Source: Heterobasidion occidentale
Taxonomy: Eukaryota > Basidiomycota > Agaricomycetes > Russulales > Bondarzewiaceae
NCBI GenBank assembly: GCA_039111635.1
Contig: JBCAQO010000012.1
Coordinates: 1,178,001-1,242,000 of the forward strand
Length of the DNA stretch: 64,000 bases
Direction of reading: 5' to 3'
In this document: positions 11,975 to 23,061 of the stretch, piece after piece
Layout of the letters: each line of letters opens with the position of its first letter
How positions within the stretch are numbered: the first letter of the stretch is position 1
Notes under the pieces: generated by a model
Databases searched by the model: none
Seen by the model: only the letters and a program-made list of their open reading frames with translations
Told to the model about the DNA's origin: nothing
Program-made: the position numbers and the translations under genes

Positions 11975-13670
11975 TTATATGCAGATATTCGTGTCCTCCT
12001 GTGACGAGTGCTCAAACTGATGCAACTCAATCTCGTGAACCACGTCTGCATCATTCGGATCCATCATGTTGTTTCCCATGGACGCAAAAACAATCGGCCT
12101 TGATACTTGAATGGTAGACGGCAGCAGCGACGAGGTGTCATGCAGATTGAGGATGAGTCGTGACATCATCGTGATGGTGATACTATCATTAGCCGTCAGT
12201 CGAAGTTCGCAATTCATCCTGGTCGGTCTCTCACCAACTGGCGAACGTAGAGAGGGTGCGCGCATTGGATCCTGAACACGAAGAGTTGATATGAAAATGT
12301 TTGCATCACTGCTGGTGAGCATACCGATGCAAACTGGGAGACCATTAATGAACGAAGTCCGCGTATGATGCAATCAGTGCACGTACATAAAGGGTGAAGA
12401 CATTCGCCAGCTCTGCGAGCCCCATCACGCTATCGCAGAGCACGATCAACAGCTTGTTCAGCAGTAAATTTCGAATACGTACCCGAAATACATCGCGCCT
12501 GCATACCTTTGTGAGCCTAAGTAAAGCGCAGATGAGATCTGACGCACCATCACGAACAATGAGCTCTGCTAAGCTCAATGTACCCGACCACCTCTCAAGC
12601 GGGCGGAAGTCTCTCCAGTACTGGTATGATCTGACGATAGTAAGAATGAACACAGTCATATTGAACGCAATCTGTGTCTCCCAAGGGATCGCATGGCCTA
12701 CTGATGAATAGGTATCACCTAGTCAGACGCTGTGGTATTTGATGCGGCTATCGACCACTTACGCACTGCACTGGAGACCAGGTCAGTCGTCAGTGCGAGA
12801 CTACACAACGGACGGGTGCAACGACAGATAAACCTTTCAAACGACATGCTACTGTGGCAGCCATGCACCAGCTGACCGCTTCGTATGAATTGTGCTGTGA
12901 TTGCGTTCCACTGTTCGTCCCAAAATATTCGCCGTATCAGGCCTGGTCGCGTGTATATATCGGACATAGCTCACAAAAGCAGAGGATAGTGCTATGATCA
13001 GTATCAGAGATAGCACTGTCAAGATGCGGCGCGACTTCCCGAAAAACGCATACGTGCGCAACAACAGAAGCACTGTGATATTCACTGAGGCGTCGTCAGT
13101 ATGTCAGAATGTAACGACTTACCGGCCACGATCGTTTGATCGAACATAATCAGAAAGTCATGGATAATGTGTATTCCTGGCAGCTTGTAGCGCAGAGTCA
13201 AGGGAGAATATGTGATTCGATAACGGACGGCATACCTCTTGAATAGGGTAAGAGTTCAAAAAGAATCAATCACACAATGTCGCGAACAAACATACTGAAG
13301 TTGCACTCACCTTATCACTTATAGGAAAATTTCCAAAAGTATAGACCAGAACTGCTATATGCCCAACCAGCGGCACATAACGGTGTATGAAGAACAAAAG
13401 TGATGATCTGGCGCGTGGACGAGACCATATCCGTGAGATTTCCTCAGAGAGAGTCATGAAGTAGTCGTAGTAAAGGATGACTGGATATGATAAAGACGGT
13501 GTTAAGGGTACTGTCCACAGTCTGATACTGGTAGATACAAGGCGTACCGACTGCAACAAGAAGCAGGTGATTGTATATCATGCTGCCGAAGTTGAACGTG
13601 CATCAGCAAACTTCAGGACGTGCACATGAGGTCGCACTTACAAGGGACGCACTTCTGCTCCAGAAATCAT
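11975..13670 (-). CDS. DUF6533 membrane protein, copy C (one-base lesion)
   Basis: The start MISGAEVRPL is at 13670. The DUF6533 exon reads ILYYDYFMTLSEEISRIWSR and HRYVPLVGHIAVLVYTFG. The two-base exon AG is at 13236-13237. Exon 5 has VLLLLRTYAFFGKSRRILTV. Later exons carry VFILTIVRSYQYWRDF and LAELIVRDG, and the last exon ITITMMSRLILNLHDTSSLL ends at a stop at 11975. It is a tandem duplicate of 14649-16379. Relative to that copy, exon 4 lacks one base (ACACATTATCC against ACACACTATTCC), which brings TGA in frame after SCQEYTLSMTF. The copy is therefore either a young pseudogene or carries a base-call error. Confidence 0.6.
13236..13237 (-). other. Two-nucleotide microexon AG (DUF6533 copy C)
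   Basis: The minus strand reads attcaag|AG|gtatgc. The position and phase are as in the other paralogues; AG+C restores Ser-Cys before exon 4. Confidence 0.6.
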
Positions 13671-14648
13671 GGCTGGAAAGTGAGTGGGTCAAGTATAGTC
13701 GAGTTTGGTAGCTATAAAATGTCATCGAGCGCGGCGCCTCAATCTGGGCCGGCCTGATCGCAATCACACCCTGTCGCTCAAATGAACTATATATATATAG
13801 CGAGTACTCTCGATCAGAGGTATTGACGCTTGTCCACGAGATCAGGCGTGTTCTTTACACGTGCAAGAGCGGCGCTACGCAACTGACGAAACAATGACCC
13901 CGCAAGCATGTTGGTGTCAAGAATGTGATTCAGAGATTGATGCATCTCAGTGCTAAATTCACTGCTGCTTCAGATGAGATAGAACCGGGAGACCCACCTG
14001 TATAGTATAGACGCACACAGTGCCAAGCGTCTGTCCTACAAGTCTTAAGCGTGCCCGCATGCGCAGATGGGCTTGTCCACACGTCCTTCTTCGTATACCT
14101 TCCCCAGAAATGTCTAGATACGAGCCAAACCTGTAATTGTTATAGAGAGGCGGGTTGCAGTTGATTAGCTGGTCTCACGTTGAGAAGTGATCTCATCATC
14201 AGCTCGCTATGTAAAACATGTAGCAAAGTGGATCTACATCAGATATAGCTAATTGAGAATCATCGATGGAATCAATGGTATTGTTGCCAAGGGCTCATAA
14301 GTTTGGCACTCACGAAGATGACGGCTTCAGCGAGCAGAGGATTGGAAGCAAACAGGCTGGCCTACTTCTCACATTGACGATTGATTGCCAGCCTAATTCC
14401 AGGTCCGGCCTACACTGTGTGTGTTTTGATCAAGACGTGTCCCGATATGATCTCAATATTTAGGCCAGGATCAAGATCATGGTTGTACTCGAGAATTTTT
14501 GTAGGTTACGGGACTTTGCCCGAGAAGGGTAAAGTCTCGGGGACACACTTGCCGCAGTGAAAAACAGGACCAATTGGTACACGATCATCCCACTAGCCAC
14601 CTTAGGATCGATACATGGTCATCTTGCTATTGTTCCAACTGTATATCA
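13671..14648. other. Upstream region of DUF6533 copy C, duplicated at 16380-17050
   Basis: No gene is recognised. Stretches such as tgccaagcgtct, acaagtctt(t)a(a)gc and ctcgctatgt(g/a)aaacatg(c/t)agcaaagtg recur at the matching distance upstream of copy D. The duplicated unit therefore includes about 600-700 bases of promoter. Confidence 0.6.
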
Positions 14649-16379
14649 TCATTTGTGGACATTAACATCCTCCTGTGACAAGTGCTCAAGCCGTTGCGAC
14701 CCAACATTGTGAACCACATCATCATCTGCATCCTTCGGATGCATCGCAGTGTCTCTCATGGACGCAAACACAATCGGCCTTGTCCCTTGGGTGGTAGACG
14801 GCAGCAGCGACGAGGTGTCATGCAGATTGAGAATGAGTCGCGACATCATCGTGATGGAGATACTATCATAAGCCATCAGTCGAAGTTCGCAATGCATTTT
14901 GACCGGCTGCTCACCAACTGGCGAACGTAGAGAGAGTTCCACGCAATGGATCCTGAGCATGACGAGTTGACAAGAAAACTCTTGCATTCACTGCTGGTGA
15001 GCGTACCAATGTAAACTAGGGGAACCATCAATAATTGAAGCCCACACACAATCAGTGCACATACATAAAGGGTGAGGACATTCACAAGCTCTGCGAGCCC
15101 CATCACGCTATTGCATCAGGCATGATTAACAGCTTTTTAAGCGGTCAGTATGGAAGACTGACCCAAAATACATCGCACCTGCATACTGTAGTGAGTTTAG
15201 AAAAAGTATAAATAGGATGATTTGACAACACCATCGCGAACAATGAGCTCTGCCAAGCCCAATGCACCCGATTCCTTCGAAAGTGTGCGAAAGTGCACAA
15301 GCGACTCCCTCCGGTGCTTGAATGATCTGATGATAGTAAGAACAAATACAGTGACATTGAACATGATCTGCATCTCCCAAGGGATCGCGAGGCCTGGTGG
15401 TGAACAAGGATCATCTAGTTAGTCACGCTGGCATTCTACAGCGGTTGATTGACCACTTACGCACTGCGCTGAAGACCAGGTCGGCTGTCAGTGCAACAGA
15501 ACACAACAAACGGATGCAACAATAGGATGACCTTTCAAACAACATACTACTGTGGCAGCCATGCACCGACTGGCTACTTATTGTAATGTGTGTTGTGATT
15601 GCAACCCACTGCTCGTTCCCATATATTCGATGTATGTGTGTCAGGCCTGATCGTATATATATGTGAAGGATAGCTCACACAAGTAAGGGATACCGTCAAG
15701 ATCAGGATCAGAAATAGCACTGTAAAGATGAGGTGCGAGTTCCCGAAAAACGCATATGTGCGAAGTGACAGGAGGACTGTTGAATTCAGTGAAACATTGT
15801 CATCATATTAGAAGCTCACGACGTACCGGCCACGACCGCTTGATTGAACAGGATCAGCAACTGATGGAATAGTGTGTAAGCCCGGCAACTTGTAGCACCA
15901 GAAGTAGAGTTTAATACGGCTCGGTATTCTGATTACGGAAGACATACCTCTTGAACGGGGTAAAAGTTTCAATAAAATCAATCTTGCGATGCACAAGCAA
16001 GCATACATAAGTTGAACTCACCTTATCACTTATGGAAAACCCCCCAAATGTAAAGACCAGAACTGCTATATGCCCAACCAGCGGTACATAACGGTGTAAG
16101 AAGAACCAGAGGGACGATCTGGCGCATGGTCGAGACCATATTCGCGAGATCTCCTCAGAGAGAGTTATAAGGTAGTCGTAGTACAAAATGACTAAACATG
16201 ATCCAGACAATGTTATTTAGGTGCTGGCTAATACTTGTACAAAAAGAGAGGCGTACCGACCGCAACGATTACTGAATAATTGTATATCGTGCTGTCAAAA
16301 GTTTAATGTGATCAACAAACTTTGAAATGTGCATATGAGCTTTCACTTACACGGAACGCTCTTCTGCATCGGAAATCAT
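14649..16379 (-). CDS. DUF6533 multi-span membrane protein, copy D
   Basis: The start MISDAEERSV is at 16379, about 30 bases downstream of a TATATAAATA box. Exon 3 reads ILYYDYLITLSEEISRIWSR and LHRYVPLVGHIAVLVFTFG. The two-base exon AG at 15949-15950 leads to SCRAYTLFHQLLILFNQAVV, then VLLSLRTYAFFGNSHLIFTV, an exon after a short intron with THIHRIYGNEQWVAI, an exon with PWEMQIMFNVTVFVLTI, and a terminal exon with ITITMMSRLILNLHDTSSLL ending at 14649. Of the three close relatives C, D and F, this is the only one in which I found no frame break. Confidence 0.7.
15949..15950 (-). other. Two-nucleotide microexon AG (DUF6533 copy D)
   Basis: The minus strand reads gttcaag|AG|gtatgt. Exon 3 ends at GAT AAG (phase 0) and exon 4 is T TGC CGG GCT (phase 2). 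The intervening region contains in-frame stops, so it cannot simply be retained. Confidence 0.65.
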
Positions 16380-16406
16380 AGCTGAAAGGTGAGCGAGTCA
16401 TGTAGA

Positions 16407-16420
16407 GTATTTATATATTA
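16407..16420 (-). promoter_or_regulatory. TATA box of DUF6533 copy D
   Basis: The minus strand reads TAATATATAAATAC about 30 bases before the ATG, leaving almost no 5' leader. The same box and the same bases up to ATGATTTCCGATGCAGAAG occur before the gene at 60933. Confidence 0.5.
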
Positions 16421-17149
16421 CAGAGCGCAGCAGCTCAGTCTCTCACAAGGGACGGCCTGATCGCATCTGCATTCGATCTCCCAAAAGCTGTATGAATAGC
16501 GACCATTCTCCATGAGCCGTATTGACGCTTGCCCGCAGGATCAGTCGCATTCCTTCGGTATCACAAAGGCGCGCGGCACAAGCGACGAAACAGCGACCAC
16601 GCAAGAATATTGATGGCAGGGGTGAGATTGAGAGAGATTGACACACTTCAATGCTTGTGGGAGCAGCTTCACCGCCGTATAGAGTGCTAATTCTGAATGC
16701 ACCTTAGAGTGACAAGATCAGCCCTTTGATGAGTCGTTTCAGATGAGACAGAAGGAGACCCACTTGGATACAGGCGCATATAGCGCCAAGCGTCTCCTAT
16801 ACAAGTCTTTAGCATGCCCGCATGAGCAAATGGGCTCGCTCAGCCTATGCCTAGTCTCAGCATCATCCAAACCTGTAATGGTCTTAAAGAAACACGCTGC
16901 GGTTGATATATCGCAGGTCAAAGAGTACTTTCATCATGATCACCCTCTCGCTATGTGAAACATGCAGCAAAGTGAATCTACATCAGACACAGCTTGAACG
17001 ATCGAATGATCAATATTGTCGCCAATGGCCTATGATCTTAGCACTCACAATCCTTTCGAGGGGTAATGACTGATGCCTATCATAACACGAAGTAGAGCGC
17101 TACACTTGCGCTACGCATCGTCGCCGACAGCGAGGTCGACAAGTTGTAA
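16421..17149. other. Duplicated upstream region of DUF6533 copy D
   Basis: No gene. It matches 13700-14300, and its inverse matches part of 60550-60930. Confidence 0.55.
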
Positions 17150-17700
17150 TGTTGTACAATCACGTGAACCCGGCCGAGGCAATCTAGAGCAGTCTACGCC
17201 AATCGACTCATGGTCGCTTCACCTCTTTTCTCTACTATCAATATGGCGACTCAATAGTACGACTCTGATTTTACATCACTCCAACGACTCGTCATGTACC
17301 GAAGAAGCCTGCACAAGCACCAACATCCCTTTCTACGTCTGAGAGGATAGCACAAGCTTTCAGAGGGGCACCGCAACAGCTCTACCCTCGCCAATGTCTC
17401 TCAGACCCTGTATACGTCGGTGACCCTCATGACTCCCTCATGATTGTACTTACTTTGTCTCACTGTTTCTGCTACAGTCGAGGGATGAAGTGGCAATGGC
17501 CCCGCCTATGCGTCATCTTCCTCAAGTTCTTCTCCCCAGACCTGGTAGAACTCCACCAAATCTATTCTACGGCCTTACTATGGCCGTCCTTTGTCTCTAG
17601 AAAAGATGATATCATTGGCCAGGTCCTGCGACCAAGATACTCAACTCATCACCCAGTTCGGTGTCGTCAACCTCAAGGTCAAATTATCGGCTGCGAAGTG
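17150..17700 (+). repeat. Duplicated block, copy 2
   Basis: A direct repeat of 10387-10790, about 6.75 kb away, on the other side of the C-D pair. Here the ATGGCGACT start word is followed directly by a stop, and a 60-70 base insertion separates the matching parts, so this copy is the more decayed one in that section. Confidence 0.55.
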
Positions 17701-18528
17701 CTTGTCTGAGAAGATCGGCTGGCCGGTATACGTGGAGAGTGTGCTGAACGCACCTGGAACAACTTTTCTTTTGTGTATGCTCGACAATCTCTCCATCGAG
17801 TCCTACAAGAATCTTGAGCTACCTACAAATGACCATATTCGTTCGTCGCATCTTCACTATCACGGCATTAGGAGTTACACTAATGATGTTCATCGACATT
17901 CTGTCATTTCTAGGCCGAATGCAAGACGCACTCGGGGTAGACGCAAAAATCATGCCACAGTAGTACATTTCCAGTGCATACTTTCAGTGGGAGTTCGATA
18001 AACTGGCTTCCATATGATTCTCTTGTTCATTCATCATGCACATCCATCGTTCTGTACAGCTCGACTATCCGCCCAGATCTCAGAACCTACACTTCACTTT
18101 GCACATTACGCGTCAATCCATCTCCTCACTTGTCTTGTCTCATTTGGACACGATCCACAGATCCAGTATTCCTGTTTGCCGTATTTTTGTATCACAAACT
18201 GCTTGCAGACCAGGGTTCCCGCTCGCGCCGAAGCGGTATATCGCCATTCGAGGTAAGCGGAGCCTGGCTGATCATGATCGACATGAATCGCGTCGACGGT
18301 CAAGATGTGTTCCATCACTTCGGTAAGACTTATCCTCAAGACGCAGACTCGCCGCCTGTAGTTGAAAGCCCACTCTCAAACGAGGTGAAGGCAGACGTGA
18401 ATGAGGTCGTAGACGTTCTCCACGCATCCGACTTGGTTTTCGGGGACTTGCGTTTCCTCAACCTCATCGCCTTTCGGAAATCGGGGACGCATCCAATTGT
18501 GATGGCAAGAAGTATCCCTCAAGTATAG
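17701..18528 (+). pseudogene. Kinase-like protein remnant (basidiomycete VFGDLR type)
   Basis: From about 18190 the plus strand encodes HKLLADQG, then SGAWLIMIDMNRVDGQDVFH and VNEVVDVLHASDLVFGDLR. This order (nucleotide-lobe helix, hinge, then the H/F-G-D-L-R catalytic-loop equivalent) is that of a large basidiomycete family of divergent protein-kinase-like proteins. The segment between the first two motifs is degraded, and after the GDLR motif the expected PPN and DFDW/DFG-like motifs are absent; the frame stops at 18526-18528. I read it as a decayed gene. A weakly protein-like stretch at 17700-17850 (EKIGWPVYVESVLNAPGTTF) may belong to it. Confidence 0.5.
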
Positions 18529-18784
18529 ATTAATCCGGGGCAATCCAAGTGCCCGAGGGGTGTCAAAGCTGGAGTCCTCAAAAAGCACATTGGGTCTATC
18601 ATTCGCACCGAAATTCACTAAAGTTCCACCTCGCAAGAAAAGACATGTTGAGCTCATATCATAATCATGCGAACATGCAACTACAAAAGCGCACATATAA
18701 CGCGGGTGGGAAGTTCCCGCGTGTGTTTTGTCACCAACCCTATACACCTCAAAACCGACTCCGCAGGACAGTGGGCGATGATAC

Positions 18785-19585
18785 TTAGAAAGTGACAGGA
18801 CGGTGCGCGGCGAAGGTGGAGCGGGCCTTGGAGACGCGATGAGGGAGGGGGAATCTGAGGTTGGGCTGGAGAAGCTGCTTGATGTACGGCCGGCGAACGT
18901 CATCGGTCTTCTCGATCTCAACAACACGGAGGATCTGTACATATAGGGTGAAGTATAAGAAAGTCGCGTCGGCTTTATAGACCATCATGAATGAACTGCA
19001 CGCACGTGGATAGACCGGAAGCGAGCGCGGTGGCGAGCAGCCATGTCCTGGTACAGAGACTTGACAGCATCAGCACGCGAGAGTTCACGGAACTCCTTGT
19101 AGACGTTGTGGGTCCCCGAGCGAGAGTCGTAGCGAATCCAGATACCGAAGTTCTTCACTTTGAGAGGCTTCTTCTCGTGGATCTAGATAGAACAAAAAAC
19201 CCAATAACCCGTAGAATGGGGCCCGTGAAGGGTGGGGTGGGATGGTTAGCTCCCATCCGCCTGCCTCTTGAGGGCTGCTAGGGATAACACATGATGATAC
19301 TGACAACATTGACGCCGATAATCTCGCCATTGGCCTTCTTGACCTTCTTCAATTTTCTGTCCCATGAGTCAGCAACCAGATTATCCCGAGAAGTGGAGGG
19401 TGAAATGAAGTGCGTATGCATGGAATAGATAGAAGTGCAACGAGCACGCACCTCAGGAAGTACCAGAAACGCGACTTGGCGACGACCTCATTGGGCGCAA
19501 AGATGCGCATGCGGTAAATCTTGGGAGTCGGCTCGGACTCGGTGGGCAGGTGGCGACCCACGACTTGGTACTCGGTAAGGCCCAT
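18785..19585 (-). CDS. RPL20: 60S ribosomal protein eL20 (L18a/L20)
   Basis: Four exons, 19452-19585, 19305-19356, 19006-19182 and 18785-18934, give 170 residues, the normal size for eL20. The protein begins [16 protein letters not shown], followed by [60 protein letters not shown] and [20 protein letters not shown], and ends [22 protein letters not shown]. All phases agree at the four splice pairs. It is a structural protein of the large ribosomal subunit. A tttag just before the ATG could be the acceptor of a 5' leader intron, a common arrangement in fungal ribosomal protein genes. Confidence 0.95.
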
Positions 19586-19981
19586 CTAAAATAACGCACA
19601 GAAAATTAGCATGTCATCCGAACAGATGGAAAGCAATCCATCTCGTGTCGCGAAGTTTAACGAAGCAATAATCTCGGGCACGGAGTATACATCATAGATG
19701 GACAGTATGGAGAGACGCTCACTGTTGCAGTTAGCGAGGATCTTGAGGTGTTGAGGTTGCCGACGGCGATGAGCTCGACGGGATTTTGTCGATATGTCTG
19801 GGTTTGTTGTGGCTCTGGAAATTGCCTTAGCGGAGCTTCAAATATCGAGTTTCTGGCATCTCGATCAAAAGGTGGTACAAAGAATACACTGGACATGCGA
19901 CTGTACTTTGCAATTTAAACATACAGACTGTGATTCCATCTAACAGAAATGAGAGCAAGAAGAAGGGTGGTACCAGAGCCT

Positions 19982-21464
19982 TCAACCGATCATCATTGCC
20001 GAATCTACCGCATCTCTCACCTCCGCTGCTGTGGACTGGCCTGGACGACTGGAAAATATCACATCTTTGATGACTTGAGCAATAAGACCATGTTGCGCTT
20101 CGATTGCGATGTTTATGCTGCACCAATTGTCATGAGTACACCGACACGCGGCTTAATCAGGGAGCGCACCTATCTGTGACATTTTTTGCGAGCTGGTTCT
20201 CGTCTTCCTTCTTCTCGTTCCTCTGCATGACGAACTTAAGAACATGTATGGCGTAGAATAAAGATTCAAACAAACCTTGGAGGCTGTAAGTAGTATCTCA
20301 TCTTTCGTTGTTGGGGGAACAGGCTTCGTATGCGGCACGTTACTTGCTGCCTTCGCCAGCTTCTGATGCAGGTCAACCAACTGAGACGCGGCATATGCGC
20401 GATTCTGGGTGCCAAAAATGAAGGGTTGTGTTTGAACCTATACATTAAGCAACTTACAGAGATCAGTGGGCTTTGGCTAAGAGTGTTCACCCAATATTTG
20501 TTCCACAAAAGAGCAAGCAGCTCAGTATCCAAGCTTGATTTGAATACCTGCACCTCCAACGGGTAATACTGGTTCGCGTGCACACCAAAATCCTCGATCT
20601 TGCTCAGGGGAATGCTTTGATACTCTGACGCTGAGGCATTTGGTGGCGTGTAGTTCTCTGGGTACGTCCGGAATGCACCGATATCAACGCGCCCAGCAGA
20701 AATTGTGCGGTTTGGGTCAATCTAGGGTTCGCGAACGATTTTGTTGTGAAGGTATGAGAGAAAGTAAAGAAGAAATACACACTACAACTGCAACAAAGGG
20801 ATCTTGGAATTTCTGATTGTTCATTTGGGTATCGACGTCTATGCCTGATAACCAACACCCATACCCTGGATGTGAATGATACCATCCGATCGCATTCTCC
20901 AGCCTCTTAGCCTTTATCCAAATTCCAGCGTGTGTCAGTAGTCCGAATGTAAATTGTCGGAGGGCTCACCTTCTCACTGCCCGAGACATATTGAACCATG
21001 TATTCGTTTGCTTCACTCGCCGCGTTGACTCGTGTCTCTGTGCCTTGTACAGGCAATGCGAACGAATCCACTATAACGAGCGAATCTCCCATGACCTTCC
21101 CTTGCATTATTCCCATGATTTCGTGTGGTACCCCTGATCTTGCATGGATAACCTAGCCGTGCACGATGAACAAGCAATTCTGAGCCTACCACAGAAAGAT
21201 GATCGTGGCACAAACGCACCATCTTGATCAATGCAACAGCAGAGATCTTGCACGATTTGAAGTAATGTGGGCTGTGTGATTGAACACATTGAGCCACGTT
21301 CCATAGAGAGTGTGCAAGTCACTCAACTCCTTAGCCCAAGGAGACTCTCGATTGATCTGTTTATCAGCCTCCACATCGAAGGCGTAGATCTGATCCTGTG
21401 GTGATATTTCCTGTATATCGTTTGCGAGCGAGAACGTCTTCAACGCTATATTTGATGATGCCAT
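19982..21464 (-). CDS. CSN5: COP9 signalosome subunit 5 (deneddylase)
   Basis: Eight exons (21328-21464, 21220-21271, 20970-21152, 20783-20911, 20458-20721, 20276-20404, 20170-20222, 19982-20117) join without phase conflict into 360 residues. The MPN+/JAMM metalloprotease core is clear: [10 protein letters not shown], then [18 protein letters not shown] with both zinc-binding His, the catalytic Ser and the Asp, preceded by the active-site Glu in EIMG. Downstream are [20 protein letters not shown] and the C-terminal helical tail ending [14 protein letters not shown]5 removes NEDD8 from cullins within the COP9 signalosome. The length and the N-terminal extension before [18 protein letters not shown] are usual for the family. 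It lies 396 bases beyond the eL20 start, on the same strand. Confidence 0.95.
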
Positions 21465-22061
21465 TGGTGGACAGAGACGAACAAGACAGGCGTTGATCAG
21501 ATGATGGCTGAAGTAGCCTCAGAGAATGACGCGGGCGACGGTGGTCAGCACGTGCGACTCAAATATGTCGATCGGTGCACTTCTGAAGTTGCTGCTGCAG
21601 TGATCTCAAGCAAATCCTGTCAAGTTTCACCAACGCTGCTCACGATGTTGGGAAAAAAAGGCGGTATATTCAAGATAAGAAGGTTTCCGTGTATCTCCTC
21701 CCTGCCGTCGAATCGTCGAAGATCGATAGGCGAGATGCTTAGAATTGTTATGTGCTAGTACACCACATGAACAGTTGCGCATTTGTGAGTGAGATTATAC
21801 AAAGAAAAACAGACGACATTCGAGTTCTGGGCCTGACAAGGAGATCAGAAGAATCGAATGTGAGTAAATAAATAAGGTTACTTCAGCGATTGTTGTACAA
21901 AATCCATCGGATTCCTTCGTACAAGCTACGCCAATCCATGCTGTGACTGGTGACCCTGCTCGTTCTCCTTAGCATATTACGCAAAGCAATGCTGCCAGCA
22001 TCTACCCCATCGTCCAGCGCCGATCAGAGAACCCTTCAGCCGTCAGAGAACAGCTCGGCAC
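21465..22061. other. Intergenic region, no gene recognised
   Basis: Upstream of CSN5 and downstream of the OXLD1-type gene. Nothing was identified. Confidence 0.5.
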
Positions 22062-22756
22062 TTAACTGCGGCTTTCTGCTGCCGCCCTCTCTCTCTTCTC
22101 TTGGAGGCGACGTTCCATCTCATCGAATGCGGATAGAGAGACGCTCGAAGGAGGGCTCGCAAAGGAGGTCTCTTTCACCGCATAACGCGTGTGCAGAGGC
22201 CACTCGCTTTGTGGAACGTCCATAGCAAGCAATGCATCGCGAAATTTTTTCAACGACTGTCTGTATAGTCCCACAGACTCCTCGTATAGATCATATACGC
22301 ACACCGCGCAACCTGACATACAACACTCTTCGGAGATCGAACAACATGTTGGTTAGCAGCCATCCGTGTACGTTAGCTTTATAAAGAGAACGCACCATCT
22401 GATTCTGGAGGTTTGGGTTCTACTGGTATCACAAGACTTCGGAACGTCCCCTCACTGGCTTGTCGCATCGAATCGTGTACCGCAACAGGCAATGGTGTGA
22501 GTGCACGTCCGGCAGAATGATCTAGGAGACTCGAAAGTGATTCCTTCTCCCGAAGAGTCTTTTCTAGTCTGCGAAACCGGTCGGAGAGATTTTGACCTCC
22601 TCGTCTTGGGTGTTTGCGTCTTTCTATGGACGAAGTCGACTCCGATTTGCGTGGGAGGTGTAAGTGCCTTCTGTGAGCTTCATTTGTGATGTACGAGATA
22701 GGGAATTGGACGATCGAGTTGTCCATCAAGAACAGCCTTGACGCTGCCAACTTCAT
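22062..22756 (-). CDS. Oxidoreductase-like domain protein (OXLD1 type)
   Basis: Exons 22396-22756 and 22062-22327 give about 208 residues. The C-terminal half has ECCMSGCAVCVYDLYEES followed by a helical segment (RQSLKKFRDALLAMDVPQSE) and WP, the Cys-rich signature of the 'oxidoreductase-like, N-terminal' domain found in OXLD1 and fungal homologues, usually mitochondrial. The preceding linker FRSLVIPVEPKPPESDE is typical. The activity of the family is not established. The chosen ATG gives a weak targeting sequence. Another ATG 64 bases upstream, in a different frame, begins MNFSRRLHFRLTSPRSPPLS, which looks more like a mitochondrial presequence. The start is therefore uncertain. Confidence 0.75.
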
Positions 22757-23061
22757 ATGTGGAGAGAGGTGGAGAGCGAGGCGAGGTCAGGCGGAAATGA
22801 AGACGCCGGCTGAAGTTCATAGCCGCGGACCGTGCCTTCTGCCTTCGACCCCAATGCTCTTCTATGCTGCTGTGAATTTTTGACGGACCGCGTCTGGATA
22901 TACACTCCCCTCGACATCTCTAGCTATTTTAATCTGTCGTCAGAAGACCCTAACGAAATTGCGAAATGAGAAAACCGAACCCTGCTGACTTGTCTGACGA
23001 TGCATTTATAAGGCCTTGCGTATCTCTTGGATCTTGAAGCATCGTCCCATAGGTGTAGAAG

